Source: Deinococcus radiotolerans
Lineage (GTDB): Bacteria > Deinococcota > Deinococci > Deinococcales > Deinococcaceae
Assembly: GCF_014647435.1 (NCBI RefSeq)
Contig: NZ_BMPE01000014.1
Span: forward strand, 1-64,000
Direction of reading: 5' to 3'
Length of the DNA: 64,000 bases
Part shown: in pieces, positions 40,623 to 50,137 of the stretch
Layout: every line of letters starts with the position of its first letter
How positions within the stretch are numbered: position 1 is the stretch's first letter
Made by a program: the position numbers and the translations under genes
Notes under the pieces: model-generated
The model's input: the letters and a program-made list of their open reading frames with translations, nothing else
What the model was told of the DNA's origin: nothing
Database searches by the model: none

Positions 40623-40678
40623 CCCACGACCCACTCCCTACTCCCCACAACCCACTTCCTACATCCCGCAACCCCTCA
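40623..40678. repeat. Degenerate heptanucleotide repeat, eight units
   Basis: Eight consecutive 7-base units follow the consensus CCYACWN (CCCACGA, CCCACTC, CCTACTC, CCCACAA and so on) without any break in phase. The last unit overlaps the stop codon of the LacI-type regulator on the opposite strand. The array has the same period as the element at 4515-4566 but a different unit. Confidence 0.65.
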
Positions 40679-41677
40679 CGCGCTGCCGCGGATGATCAGA
40701 CGCGGCTCGAAGCGGCGGGCGCGGGCCGGGCCCTTGTAGCCGTTCAGGCGCGACAGCAGCAGCTGCGCGGCCTCGTAGCCCATGCTCTCGACCGGCTGAT
40801 GCAGGGTGGTCAGGCCGCGCTCGGCCGCCCAGGGCTGGTCGTCGAAGCCGATCACGCGCACGTCCTGCCCGATCTTCAGGCCGCGCAGGCGGACCTCGTC
40901 CAGCAGCGCGCCCGCGAGCATGTCCGCCGAGGCGAACACCGTGCAGGGCAGCCCGGCCTCCTGCGCCTGATCGAGGACGGTGGCGGCGGTGTTGCGCGCC
41001 GCGAGGGAATCGAAGGAACTGGTGTACTCGGCGCGGATGGTGCGCCCGGCGGTGTCCAGTGCGCTCATGAAGCCGCTGCGGCGGTCTTCGAACACGCGGG
41101 TGGTGAACAGCTGGTCCAGTTCGGTCTCGACCCACACGGCGTACAGGTCGCCGCTGAACTGCGCGGCGTACTCGCCTGCCATGCGTCCGCCCGCGACGTT
41201 GTCCATGAACGAGGAATCCACGTTGTCCGCGAAGGCGTCCACGAGCACGGTGGGCTGCTGGGTGCGCAGGCGGCGTTCGTGGAACATCTGCGTGAGGTTG
41301 TACGTCGCCATGACCAGCCCGTCCGCCTGATAGGCCAGCGTGTGCGAGCCCAGGTAGCGTTCCAGGCGCGAGCGGTCCAGCAGCGGGAAGATCGCCACAT
41401 CATAGCGCGCTTCCTGAAACGCCGTTTCCAGGCCGTCGAGGAGGCGCACGTAGAATTCGGTGGTCAGGACGGGCAGCAGGACGCTGATGGTGTAGCTGCG
41501 GCCGCCCGCGATGCGCCGGGCGTGCGGGTTGGGGGTGTACTCCAGGTCCGCGATGGCCTTGAGGACGCTCTCGCGCGTGGCGCCCTTGACGGCCACGTGA
41601 TTGTTCAGCACCCGCGAGACGGTGCCGACCCCGACCCCGGCGTGCCGGGCTACATCCTGAATGGTGGGTTTGCGCAT
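40676..41677 (-). CDS. LacI-family transcriptional regulator
   Basis: The 333-residue repressor has the LacI helix-turn-helix at residues 3-25, KPTIQDVARHAGVGVGTVSR with VLNNHVAVKGATR following. A periplasmic-binding-like sugar domain comes next (ISVLLPVLTTEFYVRLLDGL, DGLVMATYNL, the dimer-region CTVFASADMLAG and VIGFDDQPWAAERGLTTLHQ). The start is the ATG at 41677, which begins exactly at the DNA-binding domain. A near-symmetric 14-bp operator lies 28 bases upstream, beside its own -10 element, so it probably represses itself. No sugar-use genes are adjacent, so the regulon is unknown. Its 3' end overlaps the heptamer array. Confidence 0.88.
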   Translation of the reverse strand: MRKPTIQDVARHAGVGVGTVSRVLNNHVAVKGATRESVLKAIADLEYTPNPHARRIAGGRSYTISVLLPVLTTEFYVRLLDGLETAFQEARYDVAIFPLLDRSRLERYLGSHTLAYQADGLVMATYNLTQMFHERRLRTQQPTVLVDAFADNVDSSFMDNVAGGRMAGEYAAQFSGDLYAVWVETELDQLFTTRVFEDRRSGFMSALDTAGRTIRAEYTSSFDSLAARNTAATVLDQAQEAGLPCTVFASADMLAGALLDEVRLRGLKIGQDVRVIGFDDQPWAAERGLTTLHQPVESMGYEAAQLLLSRLNGYKGPARARRFEPRLIIRGSA

Positions 41678-41689
41678 GATTTGGCACTC

Positions 41690-41718
41690 AGGATACGCCT
41701 TTTTTGGAACGGGTTCCA
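41690..41718 (-). promoter_or_regulatory. LacI-type operator and -10 element
   Basis: TGGAAC-GG-GTTCCA (41705-41718) is an inverted repeat of the LacI-family type, perfect in its 6-bp arms. On the minus strand TATCCT (41690-41695) is a -10 element for the repressor gene, and the operator covers its spacer and -35 region. Confidence 0.6.
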
Positions 41719-41842
41719 CGCGCGTCATGAGGGCCGCTGGCCCCGCAGCGGTGCGGCGGGGACAATGCCCCCCCGGGCACGCGCCTACACTGCACCCTGA
41801 CGGCTGCCCGCGCCGGGCACGACCCGCCATGAAGGAGCGACC

Positions 41843-42355
41843 ATGACCTCAACCCGCCGCGCCGGACCCGCCCGGCCCCTCCTGATCGCCGCGCTGCTGA
41901 TCCTCGCCGCCGCGCTGGCCGCCGCCCTGCTGCGCCCCCGGACCGACACCGCGACCCAGACCCCCGCCCAGGTCAGTCAGGCCAGCGGCAGTCTGCCCGC
42001 CACCGTCACGGACGCCCGCGTGGTCGCCGTGCCCCCCGGCATCCGCGAGACCAGCGTATTCGCCACCCTCCGGAGCACCGGGAACGCGGACGTCCGCATC
42101 ACGGGCGTGAGCAGCCCCGCCGCCGAGCACGCCATGCTGATGGTCACCCGCACCCAGGACAACATGACCGGCATGAGCATGACCGACACCCTCACCCTCC
42201 CGGCGGGCGGCACGCTGACCCTCAGCGACACCGGCGACCACCTCATGCTCATGGACCTGAAAGAACCCCTCCAGCCCGGGCAGACCATCCCCATCAACCT
42301 GACCGACGCCCAGGGTCGCACCCTGACCATCCAGGCCCCCGTGATGAAACCATGA
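41843..42355 (+). CDS. PCu(A)C-type copper chaperone
   Basis: The 170-residue protein has an N-terminal membrane anchor or signal (PLLIAALLILAAALAAALL) and one PCu(A)C domain. The copper-binding residues are in AEHAMLMVTRTQDNMTGMSM and GDHLMLMDLKEPLQPG, spaced as in the H-M...H-x-M pattern of the family. Such proteins deliver Cu(I) to the Cu-A site of cytochrome c oxidase outside the cytoplasmic membrane. AAGGAG lies upstream of the ATG at 41843. It overlaps the SCO gene by four bases, forming an oxidase-assembly operon with it and CtaG. Confidence 0.85.
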   Translation: MTSTRRAGPARPLLIAALLILAAALAAALLRPRTDTATQTPAQVSQASGSLPATVTDARVVAVPPGIRETSVFATLRSTGNADVRITGVSSPAAEHAMLMVTRTQDNMTGMSMTDTLTLPAGGTLTLSDTGDHLMLMDLKEPLQPGQTIPINLTDAQGRTLTIQAPVMKP

Positions 42356-43038
42356 TGACCACCGAACCCGCCCCCGGCCCGGACCTCACGACCAGCGCGC
42401 CCCCCGCGCGGCCCTGGTACGTGTCCGCCATCCTGGCCGTCGCCGCCGTGACCCTGCTCCTGCTGGGCGCCTGGGCCGCCGCCCGACTGCGCAGCCCCTA
42501 CCCCTTCTTCGGGACCGCGTACCCGCAGGGCACCGCCGCGACGGGCTTCACCGGCACCGTCAGCGACACCCCCACCGCCCCGCCCCACGCCTTCACGTTC
42601 ACGCCCGGGCAGGGACAGGTCACCGCCGTATTCTTCGGGTTCACACACTGCGCCAGCATCTGCCCCCTGACCCTCTCGTACCTGAACAAGGTCCGCGACG
42701 CCCTCCCCGACGACCAGAAGGCGCGCTTCCGCATCCTGCTCATCAGCGTCGACCCCGCCCGCGACACCCCGGGGCGCCTCAACGAGTACGCCTCCTACTT
42801 CGGCAAGGAAGGCGTCGGCGTGCACATCCCCGAACCACAACTGGCGACAGTCGCCCAGGCGTACGGCGTCGGCTACCAGAAGGCCGACATCAAGGGCGCC
42901 GACTACCAGATGAACCACACCACCGCCACCTACCTCATCGACGCCCAGGGCAACCTACGCGTCCTGTGGGACTACACCCAGCTCCCCCAGGTCGCCCGCG
43001 TCCAGGCGGACCTGCAACACGTCATGGAGACCCAATGA
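42352..43038 (+). CDS. SCO1/SenC copper-dependent assembly protein
   Basis: The 228-residue protein has an N-terminal transmembrane helix (about residues 22-43) and a thioredoxin-like SCO domain. The metal-binding CxxxC motif is in FFGFTHCASICPLT near residue 100, and the partner histidine is in NHTTATYLIDAQG near 187. It inserts copper into, or reduces, the Cu-A site of cytochrome oxidase. The start ATG at 42352 overlaps the PCu(A)C gene, and its stop overlaps CtaG, both as ATGA. Confidence 0.92.
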   Translation: MMTTEPAPGPDLTTSAPPARPWYVSAILAVAAVTLLLLGAWAAARLRSPYPFFGTAYPQGTAATGFTGTVSDTPTAPPHAFTFTPGQGQVTAVFFGFTHCASICPLTLSYLNKVRDALPDDQKARFRILLISVDPARDTPGRLNEYASYFGKEGVGVHIPEPQLATVAQAYGVGYQKADIKGADYQMNHTTATYLIDAQGNLRVLWDYTQLPQVARVQADLQHVMETQ

Positions 43039-43880
43039 GCGCCACGCCCGCCACGCTCAACCCCACCCTGGCCGACCTCCTGAGCCCCAGCCCCGACCTC
43101 CTCTTCCTGATCCCCACACTGCTCGTCGCCGCCGCGTACGCCTGGGGCTCCCTCCGCGCGCACCGTGATGGACGCGGCCAGGACTGGCCCGCCTGGAAAG
43201 CCGCCCTGTTCACCCTCGGCGTCCTCCTGCTGCTCATCACCACCCAGAGCCGCGCTGCGACCCTCACCCAGAGCAGCATGGCCCTCTACATGACCCGCCT
43301 CATGGTCCTCGCGGAAGTCGTCCCGCCCCTCCTCATCCTCGGCCTGCCCCGCCTGCGCCCCGACCCCCGGCGCGGCCTCGGGAGGGTCCTCAACCTCCTG
43401 CTCGACCCCTGGGTGGCCCTGGCCCTCTGGACCGCCGTCATCATCTACTGGAACGTCCCCGCCGGCTTCAACGCCAGCGTCGTCAGCAACACCGCCGCCA
43501 CCCTCCTGCCGGGGCTGTACCTGCTGAGCAGCCTGCTCGTCTGGAGCGTCATCCTCCGCCCCCTCCCTACCGTGCAACCCGCCGACATCGGCTCACGCGG
43601 CTGGTTCGGCCTCCTCGCCGCCCTCCCCATGATGGGCGTCGCCAGCGTCTGGCTCTACAGCCCCCGCGTCCTCTACACTCCCTACGTCAACGCCCTGTGC
43701 CTCTGGAATTACACCCCCCTCCAGAACCAGCAGCTCAGCGGTTGGATCATGATGCTCGCCGGCCTCCCCGCGCTGGCCCTCGCGTTCATCCAGCTGTTTG
43801 CGTGGCTGATCAAACTGTCCGAAACGCAGGGCATGCCGCCCGCACGGTCCACGGTCGAGACGCCGGATTCAGAAGGTTGA
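43035..43880 (+). CDS. Cytochrome c oxidase assembly protein (CtaG/caa3 type)
   Basis: The 281-residue membrane protein has about seven helices. It fits the CtaG (caa3) assembly-factor family: LIPTLLVAAAYAWGSLRAHR at the start, then LLLITTQSRAATLTQSSMAL, TRLMVLAEVVPPLLILGLPR and the final YTPLQNQQLSGWIMMLAGLP. Such proteins help build cytochrome oxidase. It begins in an ATGA overlap with the SCO gene, so the three genes are translated together, and the operon ends at the terminator at 43897. Confidence 0.82.
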   Translation: MSATPATLNPTLADLLSPSPDLLFLIPTLLVAAAYAWGSLRAHRDGRGQDWPAWKAALFTLGVLLLLITTQSRAATLTQSSMALYMTRLMVLAEVVPPLLILGLPRLRPDPRRGLGRVLNLLLDPWVALALWTAVIIYWNVPAGFNASVVSNTAATLLPGLYLLSSLLVWSVILRPLPTVQPADIGSRGWFGLLAALPMMGVASVWLYSPRVLYTPYVNALCLWNYTPLQNQQLSGWIMMLAGLPALALAFIQLFAWLIKLSETQGMPPARSTVETPDSEG

Positions 43881-43896
43881 GTTGCCCACCCCCCAA

Positions 43897-43926
43897 CCCC
43901 CCTACCCAAAGGGCAGGGGGGCTTTT
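43897..43926 (+). terminator. Rho-independent terminator
   Basis: CCCCCCTACCC (43897-43907) and GGGCAGGGGGG (43911-43921) form an 11-bp stem with one mismatch, followed by CTTTTC. It ends the PCuAC-SCO-CtaG operon. Confidence 0.75.
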
Positions 43927-44106
43927 CGCTGCGCTCGGCCAAGAGATTTGACTTGATCGGCGGTTCTTTGATGAGTGGTGACGTGTCCGGCCTCAACGCC
44001 ATGCTGCCGTGAAGATGGAAGGCCCGGACGCTGCGCGTCCGACGGCTCGGGGTGATCTGCGACGGCTGGCCCGGCAAGCAGGTGCGGGCGGCTGAGCGAC
44101 CTGACG

Positions 44107-44144
44107 ACCCTCTCCCTTCGTGGGAGAGGGTGCCCCGCAGGGGC
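44107..44144. repeat. Palindromic intergenic repeat with two hairpins
   Basis: ACCCTCTCCC (44107-44116) and GGGAGAGGGT (44122-44131) form a hairpin with loop TTCGT. It is followed at once by a second one, GCCCC-GCA-GGGGC (44132-44144), and a G-rich tail. Sequences of this type occur as dispersed extragenic palindromes in many high-GC bacteria. The rest of the gap 43927-44258 shows no gene that I can support. Confidence 0.55.
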
Positions 44145-44258
44145 GGGTGAGGGGGCGTGTGACCCGCTGAACTGCTCACCGCCACCCAGCTCGCTGTCCC
44201 CTTCATTTTCTGTCCATTCGCTCAGTCGGGTATGTGGTGGGCGGGGTAGCCTGCGCGC

Positions 44259-45524
44259 ATGTATGACGTGGTGGTGGTGGGTGCGGGGTTGGCGGGCCTG
44301 ACGGCGGCGCGGGTGCTGTCGCGGGCGGGGGAGAGGGTGCGGGTGCTGGAGGCCGCGCCGGAGGTCGGGGGGCGCGTGCGGTCGCGGGTGGTGGGTGGGT
44401 TCGTGCTGGACGCGGGGTATCAGGTGCTGTTCCCGGCGTACCCGGCGGTGCGGCGGCACGTGAACCTGGGGGCGCTGGATCTGTTGGCGATTCCGCCGGG
44501 TGCGGTGGTAGTGCGGGGTGCGAAGCGGGAGACGTTGGGGAGTCCGTTCGGGGACCTGGCGGCGCTGCCGGGGACGCTGGCGGCACGGTCACTGGGCGTG
44601 GCGGATAAGGCGCGCGTGGCGGCGCTGGCGCTGCGGTTGCGCGCACCCGCGCCGTTCGAGTTGCTGCGCGGTGCGGACGAGTCCACAGCAACCTACCTGC
44701 GGCGGCAGGGGTTCAGTGAAGGCGCGCTGGATGCGTTCTTTCGGCCGTTCTTCGGGGGGATCTTCCTAGACCGCAGCCTGGGCACGAGTGCGCGGCTGTT
44801 CCGGTACTACTTCCGGATGCTGATGGAGGGCGGCGCGGCGCTGCCCCGCGTGGGCATGGGGGCGCTGACGGAGCAGCTCTCACAGGGGCTGGATGTCAGT
44901 CTGAACGTCCCGGTGCAGCGGCTGAGCACGCACGCGGGGCACGTGACGGTGCATGCGGCGGCGGGGGAGCTGGAGGCGCGTCAGGTGATCGTGGCGACCG
45001 ATCCGGGCACCGCGGCCCGCCTGACGGGTGCGGACGTGGCGCGCGGCAGTGTAAGAAGCACGTACCTGTACTACGCCAGCGCCGAGCAGATCGACCGGGA
45101 GACGCGCCTGCTGCTGAACGCCGAGGACGGCTTCATCAACAACGCCCACTGGCTCGGCAACGCCGTGCCGGGCCGCGCCCCGGCGGGCGGGCACCTGCTG
45201 ACCGTGACGGTCCTGGGTGAGCCGGACCTGGACGACGACGCGCTGGACGCCCGCGTGCGCGGTGAACTGGGTCGCTGGTACCCGCCGGCGCAGGTGCAGG
45301 CGCTGCGCACCCTGCTCGTGGAACGCATCCAGCACGCACAGTACCCGCAGCCACCCGAGTACGCCGCCGTGCTGCCCGGCCACGCGACGCCCCTGCCGGG
45401 CGTGATCATCGCCAGCGAGGCCACCGCCATGAGCGGCATCCAGGGCGCGATGGAAAGCGGCGAGAAGGCCGCCGCGATCGTCCTGAACGACCCGGTCGGC
45501 ATGAGCCGACCACGGGGAGCGTGA
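44259..45524 (+). CDS. FAD-dependent amine oxidase/phytoene desaturase-like enzyme
   Basis: The 421-residue flavoenzyme begins with the FAD fingerprint [20 protein letters not shown]. The flavin-binding [13 protein letters not shown] follows, then [20 protein letters not shown], and the C-terminal FAD contact is [20 protein letters not shown]. It belongs to the amine oxidase and carotenoid-desaturase-like superfamily. Deinococci make carotenoids, so a carotenoid role is possible, but no other crt gene is present and the substrate is unknown. The first half uses many G-ending codons and the second more C-ending ones. Its stop overlaps the start region of the VOC gene, so they form an operon. 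Confidence 0.82.
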   Translation: MYDVVVVGAGLAGLTAARVLSRAGERVRVLEAAPEVGGRVRSRVVGGFVLDAGYQVLFPAYPAVRRHVNLGALDLLAIPPGAVVVRGAKRETLGSPFGDLAALPGTLAARSLGVADKARVAALALRLRAPAPFELLRGADESTATYLRRQGFSEGALDAFFRPFFGGIFLDRSLGTSARLFRYYFRMLMEGGAALPRVGMGALTEQLSQGLDVSLNVPVQRLSTHAGHVTVHAAAGELEARQVIVATDPGTAARLTGADVARGSVRSTYLYYASAEQIDRETRLLLNAEDGFINNAHWLGNAVPGRAPAGGHLLTVTVLGEPDLDDDALDARVRGELGRWYPPAQVQALRTLLVERIQHAQYPQPPEYAAVLPGHATPLPGVIIASEATAMSGIQGAMESGEKAAAIVLNDPVGMSRPRGA

Positions 45525-46147
45525 TGGCCGTGGCGGGCAGCGGGGCGCGTCTGGATCATCTGGTGGTGGCGGCCCGTTCGCTGGCGGAGGGGCGGGACTG
45601 GCTGGAGGGTCGCCTGCGCGTGCCGCTCCAGCCGGGCGGGGAGCACGAGCTGTTCGGCACGCACAACCTGCTGCTGTCGCTGGGGCCGGACGCGTACCTG
45701 GAGGTGATCGCCGTGAACCCGGCCGCGCCGCCGCCCGCGCGGGCCCGCTGGTTCGCGCTGGACACGCCGGGGATGCAGGAGCGGCTGTCGCACGGTCCGG
45801 CTCTGGTGCACTGGGTGGCGCAAGTGCCGCAGGTGCCGGGCAGGCCGGACGCGCTGCCGCTGTCGCGCGGGGAGAACCGCTGGGTGCTGACCGTCCCGGC
45901 AGACGGGGGCCTGCCCGGCGGTGGGGCCATGCCGTCCCTGATTCACTGGTTGACGCCGCCGCCGCCCACGCGCCTGCCGGACGTGGGTGTGCGCCTGTCG
46001 GGCCTGCGGCTGGGTTCGCCCGAACCGGACGGGCTGCGCGCGGCGCTGGACGCCCTGCGTTTCCAGGGTGAGGTGGAGGTCGTGGAGGCCCCGCAGGTCG
46101 AGCTGCGCGCCACGCTGGACACGCCGCACGGGCCGGTGGAGTTGTAG
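45524..46147 (+). CDS. Glyoxalase-like (VOC) domain protein
   Basis: The 207-residue protein matches the large single-chain glyoxalase-like family: [20 protein letters not shown], then [56 protein letters not shown] and the end [15 protein letters not shown]. The reaction is not known. The ATG at 45524 overlaps the stop of the FAD enzyme gene by one base (TGATG); a GTG one codon earlier is an alternative. GGGGAG lies upstream. Translational coupling suggests that it works with that enzyme. Confidence 0.78.
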   Translation: MAVAGSGARLDHLVVAARSLAEGRDWLEGRLRVPLQPGGEHELFGTHNLLLSLGPDAYLEVIAVNPAAPPPARARWFALDTPGMQERLSHGPALVHWVAQVPQVPGRPDALPLSRGENRWVLTVPADGGLPGGGAMPSLIHWLTPPPPTRLPDVGVRLSGLRLGSPEPDGLRAALDALRFQGEVEVVEAPQVELRATLDTPHGPVEL

Positions 46148-46202
46148 ACGTGCGTCCGGCAGTGTTGACCCCTGCGGCCTGGGGTGCGCCACAATGGACG
46201 CC

Positions 46203-47243
46203 ATGAGCACCCAGACTGCCCGCCCACCCGTGGATCTCGACTGGAACACGCTGGGATTCAGTTACGTCCGCACCGATGAGCGCTACCTGTCGCACTGGCG
46301 GGATGGCGCGTGGGACGCCGGGACGCTGACGCTGGACAACGTGCTGCACATCAGTGAAGGCAGTACGGCACTGCACTACGGTCAGCAGTGCTTCGAGGGC
46401 CTCAAGGCGTACCGCGCGGCGGACGGCAGCATCAACCTCTTCCGCCCGGATCAGAACGCGGCGCGCATGCAGGCCAGCTGCCGCCGCCTCCTCATGCCGG
46501 AGGTCAGCACGGAGCAGTTCATCGAGGCGTGCCGTCAGGTCGTGCAGGCCAACGAGCGCTGGCTGCCCCCCTACGGCAGTGGCGGCGCGCTGTACCTGCG
46601 CCCGTACGTGATCGGCGTGGGGGACAACATCGGCGTGCGCAGCGCCCCGGAATTTCTGTTCGGCGTGTTCTGCATTCCCGTCGGCGCGTACTTCAAGGGT
46701 GGCCTGACCCCGCACAACTTCATGACCAGCGAGTACGACCGCGCCGCGCCGCACGGCACGGGCGCCGCGAAGGTCGGCGGGAACTATGCCGCGAGCCTCA
46801 TGCCCGGCGCGCAGGCCAAGGACCGCCACTTTGCGGACGCGATCTACCTTGATCCGGCGACCCACACGAAGATCGAGGAGGTCGGCGCGGCGAACTTCTT
46901 CGCCATCACGAAGGATGGGCAGACATTCATCACGCCCAAGTCGCCCAGCATCCTGCCCAGCATCACGAAGTACAGCCTGCTGTGGCTGGCCGAGCACCGC
47001 CTGGGCCTGAACGTCGTCGAGGGGGACGTGTACATCGACCGCCTGGATGAGTACGCCGAGGCGGGCGCGTGCGGCACGGCTGCCGTCATCACGCCCATCG
47101 GTGGCATCCAGCACGGCGACACCTTCCACGTGTTCCACAGCGAAACCGAGGTTGGGCCCATCACGCGCCGCCTGTACGACGAACTGGTCGGCATCCAGTC
47201 CGGCGACCGCGAGGCGCCCGAGGGCTGGATCGTCAAAGTTTGA
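46203..47243 (+). CDS. ilvE: Branched-chain amino acid aminotransferase
   Basis: IlvE transfers the amino group between glutamate and the branched-chain keto acids. The 346-residue class IV PLP enzyme has [20 protein letters not shown], the PLP lysine in [15 protein letters not shown] near residue 193, then EEVGAANFF and [12 protein letters not shown]. The ATG at 46203 is preceded seven bases upstream by CACAAT, with TTGACC further up, so the message is probably leaderless; an ATG three codons earlier would fall inside that -10 element. It stands alone between the VOC gene and the convergent GNAT gene. Confidence 0.94.
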   Translation: MSTQTARPPVDLDWNTLGFSYVRTDERYLSHWRDGAWDAGTLTLDNVLHISEGSTALHYGQQCFEGLKAYRAADGSINLFRPDQNAARMQASCRRLLMPEVSTEQFIEACRQVVQANERWLPPYGSGGALYLRPYVIGVGDNIGVRSAPEFLFGVFCIPVGAYFKGGLTPHNFMTSEYDRAAPHGTGAAKVGGNYAASLMPGAQAKDRHFADAIYLDPATHTKIEEVGAANFFAITKDGQTFITPKSPSILPSITKYSLLWLAEHRLGLNVVEGDVYIDRLDEYAEAGACGTAAVITPIGGIQHGDTFHVFHSETEVGPITRRLYDELVGIQSGDREAPEGWIVKV

Positions 47244-47293
47244 GGGCGTAGGACGCAGGAGGCGGTTCGCGCTGTGCGGGCCGCCTCTCGTGT

Positions 47294-48100
47294 TTACCGC
47301 GAGAGGTGGATGGGGGTGACGGTCGCAGCGGTCAGGTCCAGTTCCGCGTCGGCCTGGGTTTCGGCGGGGGTATCGCCCCAGGCCTGCATGATCAGCCCCC
47401 GCGCACCGCGTTCGCGGGCGGCGCTGCACGTGGCGCGCAGCAGGGCGTGACGCAGGGTGGTGTGGCGCCACGCCGGGTGGACACCGGGGCTGCCCACCGT
47501 CATCGTGTCGCCCTCCAGCCACGCGCGGCAGATCCCGACGCCTTGCCCGGAGGCGTCTAGCGCCACGTGACTCATGGTGTCGTCCGATCCGTGCGCGCCG
47601 GGGATGAGGTCTGGGTTGCCCACGAGCGTGTGGCCCAGCCGGTCGGCGTACGTGGCCTGCGCCTGTCGCCGAACAGTCAGGTTCGGCACGGCGGCCAGCG
47701 GCAGAAGGCGGAGCCCCTCTGGAATCGGGGTGTCCGGGGTGGGCAGTGGGCCGCGCCAGTCGGTGAACTGTCCGGCCTGCCGCCAGCCGAGCCTGCGCAG
47801 GGCCTCTATGGGCAGCAGGGCGTCGTCTGCGTACGCGCTCAGGGTCGCGCCGGACGTCAGGGCCGCGCGCAGGAGGTCCAGGGCGACCTGGGCCTGTCGG
47901 GGGCCGGGGCGCGCGCCCCCCAGCACCTCCAGGTCCACGCGGGGGGTGCGGCGCAGGGCGATCACCCCTGCACCATCCTCTGCCGTCCACGCCGATACTA
48001 GCTGGGGTAGGAGAGGGCGCAGGTCTTGCACGCCGCAGCTCAGCAGGTCCGACAGGGCTGGGAGCGCCAGCTGGGGCTGTACGGCCGTCGGGAGCTTCAC
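47294..48100 (-). CDS. GNAT-type acetyltransferase
   Basis: The 268-residue protein has a C-terminal GNAT-like segment: TMTVGSPGVHPAWRHTTLRH (the acetyl-CoA loop, with GVHPAWR in place of the common RG.G/A pattern), then ALLRATCSAARERGARGLIM and QAWGDT. The N-terminal half resembles a second, degenerate GNAT fold (EVLGGARPGPRQAQVALDLL). The substrate is unknown. It starts at a GTG at 48100, with neither a Shine-Dalgarno sequence nor a clear -10 element, so the exact start is uncertain. It is divergent from glgB. Confidence 0.68.
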   Translation of the reverse strand: MKLPTAVQPQLALPALSDLLSCGVQDLRPLLPQLVSAWTAEDGAGVIALRRTPRVDLEVLGGARPGPRQAQVALDLLRAALTSGATLSAYADDALLPIEALRRLGWRQAGQFTDWRGPLPTPDTPIPEGLRLLPLAAVPNLTVRRQAQATYADRLGHTLVGNPDLIPGAHGSDDTMSHVALDASGQGVGICRAWLEGDTMTVGSPGVHPAWRHTTLRHALLRATCSAARERGARGLIMQAWGDTPAETQADAELDLTAATVTPIHLSR

Positions 48101-48228
48101 TGGAACAGCAGAGGGAGTCCGCGCCGCCGAACCTGCCCCCCCTGACGCGCGCGCCTGCCCTGAGCGTTTTCTTCATGTTCAGAACTGGGTTCAGCGGCGT
48201 CCTGGGGGGCGCGGCTAGACTGGCGTTC

Positions 48229-50124
48229 ATGAGTGAAGCGCTTCCGCTGGATCACGGTCACCTGCAGAAACTGGTCACGGCGGACCTGGTGCGTCCCGAT
48301 CACCTGCTCGGCGCCCACGTCGTTACAGAGAACGGCGTGGAGGGCGTCCGCTTTGGCGTGTGGGCGCCCAACGCGCATCACGTGAGTGTCGTGGGGGACT
48401 TCAACGGCTTCAACGGCTTCGACAACCCCATGCAGCGCCTTGACTTCGGGTTCTGGGGCGCGTTTGTGCCCTCGGCCCGGCACGGGCAGCGGTACAAGTT
48501 CCGCGTGACCGGCCCGGACGGCCGCACCGAGGACAAGATGGACCCGTACAGTACGTTCTTCGAGGTGCGGCCCGCGACCGCCAGTATTGTCTGGGAGCAG
48601 CCATTCGACTGGTCCGACACCGGCTGGATGGAGCACCGCAGCGCGGGCTTCGACCGCCCGGTCAGCATCTATGAGGTACACTTGCCGTCCTGGGCGCGCC
48701 GGGAGGACGGGTGGTTCCTGAACTACCGCGACCTCGCGCACCGCCTGGGTGAGTACGTGCAGTTCATGGGGTACACGCACGTGGAACTCCTGGGCGTCAT
48801 GGAACACCCCTTCGACGGTTCGTGGGGGTATCAGGTGACCGGGTACTACGCGCCCACGAGCCGCATGGGCAGCCCGGAGGATTTCAAGTACCTCGTGAAT
48901 CACCTGCATGGCCTGGGCATCGGCGTGCTCCTGGACTGGGTGCCCGGGCACTTCCCGACCGACAGCGCGGGCCTAGCGCACTTTGACGGCACGCCCCTGT
49001 TCGAGTACGCCGACCCCCGCAAGGGCTTCCATCAGGACTGGAACACGTACATCTTCGACTACGGCCGCAACGAGGTCGTGATGTTCCTGGTCGGCTCGGC
49101 CCTGAAATGGCTCCAGGACTTCCACGTGGACGGCCTGCGCGTGGATGCGGTGGCCAGCATGCTGTACCTGGACTTCTCCCGCACCGAGTGGATCCCGAAC
49201 GTGCACGGCGGCCGCGAGAATCTCGAAGCGATCGCGTTCCTCAAGCGCCTGAATGAGGTCGTGCATCACATGGCGCCGGGCTGCATGATCATCGCGGAGG
49301 AGAGCACTTCGTTCCCCGGCGTGACCACCCCGAGCCCCTTTGGCCTGGGCTTCGACTACAAGTGGGCGATGGGCTGGATGAACGACAACCTCGGGTACTT
49401 CGAGCAGGACCCGCTGTGGCGCAAGCACCACCACCACGCGCTGACGTTCTTCAACGTGTACCGCACCAGCGAGAACTACGTGCTGGCCATCAGTCACGAC
49501 GAGGTCGTGCACCTGAAAAAGAGCATGGTCATGAAGATGCCCGGCGACTGGTACCAGCAGCGCGCCGGGTACCGCGCGTTCCTGGCCCTTATGTGGGCCA
49601 CGCCCGGCAAGAAACTGCTGTTCATGGGTCAGGAGTTCGCGCAGCCCACCGAATGGAACCATGACGTGGGCCTGCCCTGGCACCTCGCGGATCACCCGGA
49701 CCACCGGGGCGTGCTGAACCTCGTGCGGCGCCTGAACGGCCTGTATCGCACCCGCCCGGACTGGCACGTGGCCGACACCCGCGAGGAGGGGCTGCTGTGG
49801 GTGAACGCGGACGACGTGGACAACAGTGTGTACGCCTTCTTGCGCCGCGACCCGGTCGGCGGCTCCTGGAGCGTGATCGTCGCGAACCTGACGCCCGTGT
49901 ACCGCGACGTGTATCCGGTCGGCGTGCCGCAGGGCGGCGCGTACCGCGTGCTGCTGTCCACGGATGACGGCGAGTTCGGCGGATTCGGCACGCAGCAGCC
50001 CGACCTGACTGCCCGCGAGGAAGGCTGGCACGGGCAGACGCATCACTTGCGCGTGAACCTCGCGCCGAACAGCGTGCTGGTCCTGACCCCCACGGAGGCT
50101 ACGGTCGTCAGTGACGTCCGCTGA
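48229..50124 (+). CDS. glgB: 1,4-alpha-glucan branching enzyme
   Basis: GlgB adds alpha-1,6 branches to glycogen. The 631-residue GH13 enzyme has an N-terminal CBM48 domain (FGVWAPNAHHVSVVGDFNGF). The catalytic barrel follows: VYEVHLPSWAR-type entry SIYEVHLPSWARR, the nucleophile in DGLRVDAVASMLY (Asp about 307), the acid in MIIAEESTSFP (Glu about 356) and the stabiliser in AISHDEVVH. Its length is that of the single-N-domain branching enzymes. TAGACT seven bases before the ATG at 48229 marks a leaderless start; the frame is open earlier but not homologous. No other glycogen gene is in the window. Confidence 0.94.
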   Translation: MSEALPLDHGHLQKLVTADLVRPDHLLGAHVVTENGVEGVRFGVWAPNAHHVSVVGDFNGFNGFDNPMQRLDFGFWGAFVPSARHGQRYKFRVTGPDGRTEDKMDPYSTFFEVRPATASIVWEQPFDWSDTGWMEHRSAGFDRPVSIYEVHLPSWARREDGWFLNYRDLAHRLGEYVQFMGYTHVELLGVMEHPFDGSWGYQVTGYYAPTSRMGSPEDFKYLVNHLHGLGIGVLLDWVPGHFPTDSAGLAHFDGTPLFEYADPRKGFHQDWNTYIFDYGRNEVVMFLVGSALKWLQDFHVDGLRVDAVASMLYLDFSRTEWIPNVHGGRENLEAIAFLKRLNEVVHHMAPGCMIIAEESTSFPGVTTPSPFGLGFDYKWAMGWMNDNLGYFEQDPLWRKHHHHALTFFNVYRTSENYVLAISHDEVVHLKKSMVMKMPGDWYQQRAGYRAFLALMWATPGKKLLFMGQEFAQPTEWNHDVGLPWHLADHPDHRGVLNLVRRLNGLYRTRPDWHVADTREEGLLWVNADDVDNSVYAFLRRDPVGGSWSVIVANLTPVYRDVYPVGVPQGGAYRVLLSTDDGEFGGFGTQQPDLTAREEGWHGQTHHLRVNLAPNSVLVLTPTEATVVSDVR

Positions 50125-50137
50125 CCGCCGTGCTTGA

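Noticed and set aside
44880..48230. Minus-strand open frame of over 1,100 codons
   Set aside because: It runs across three well-supported plus-strand genes and through a real minus-strand gene in another frame; composition only.
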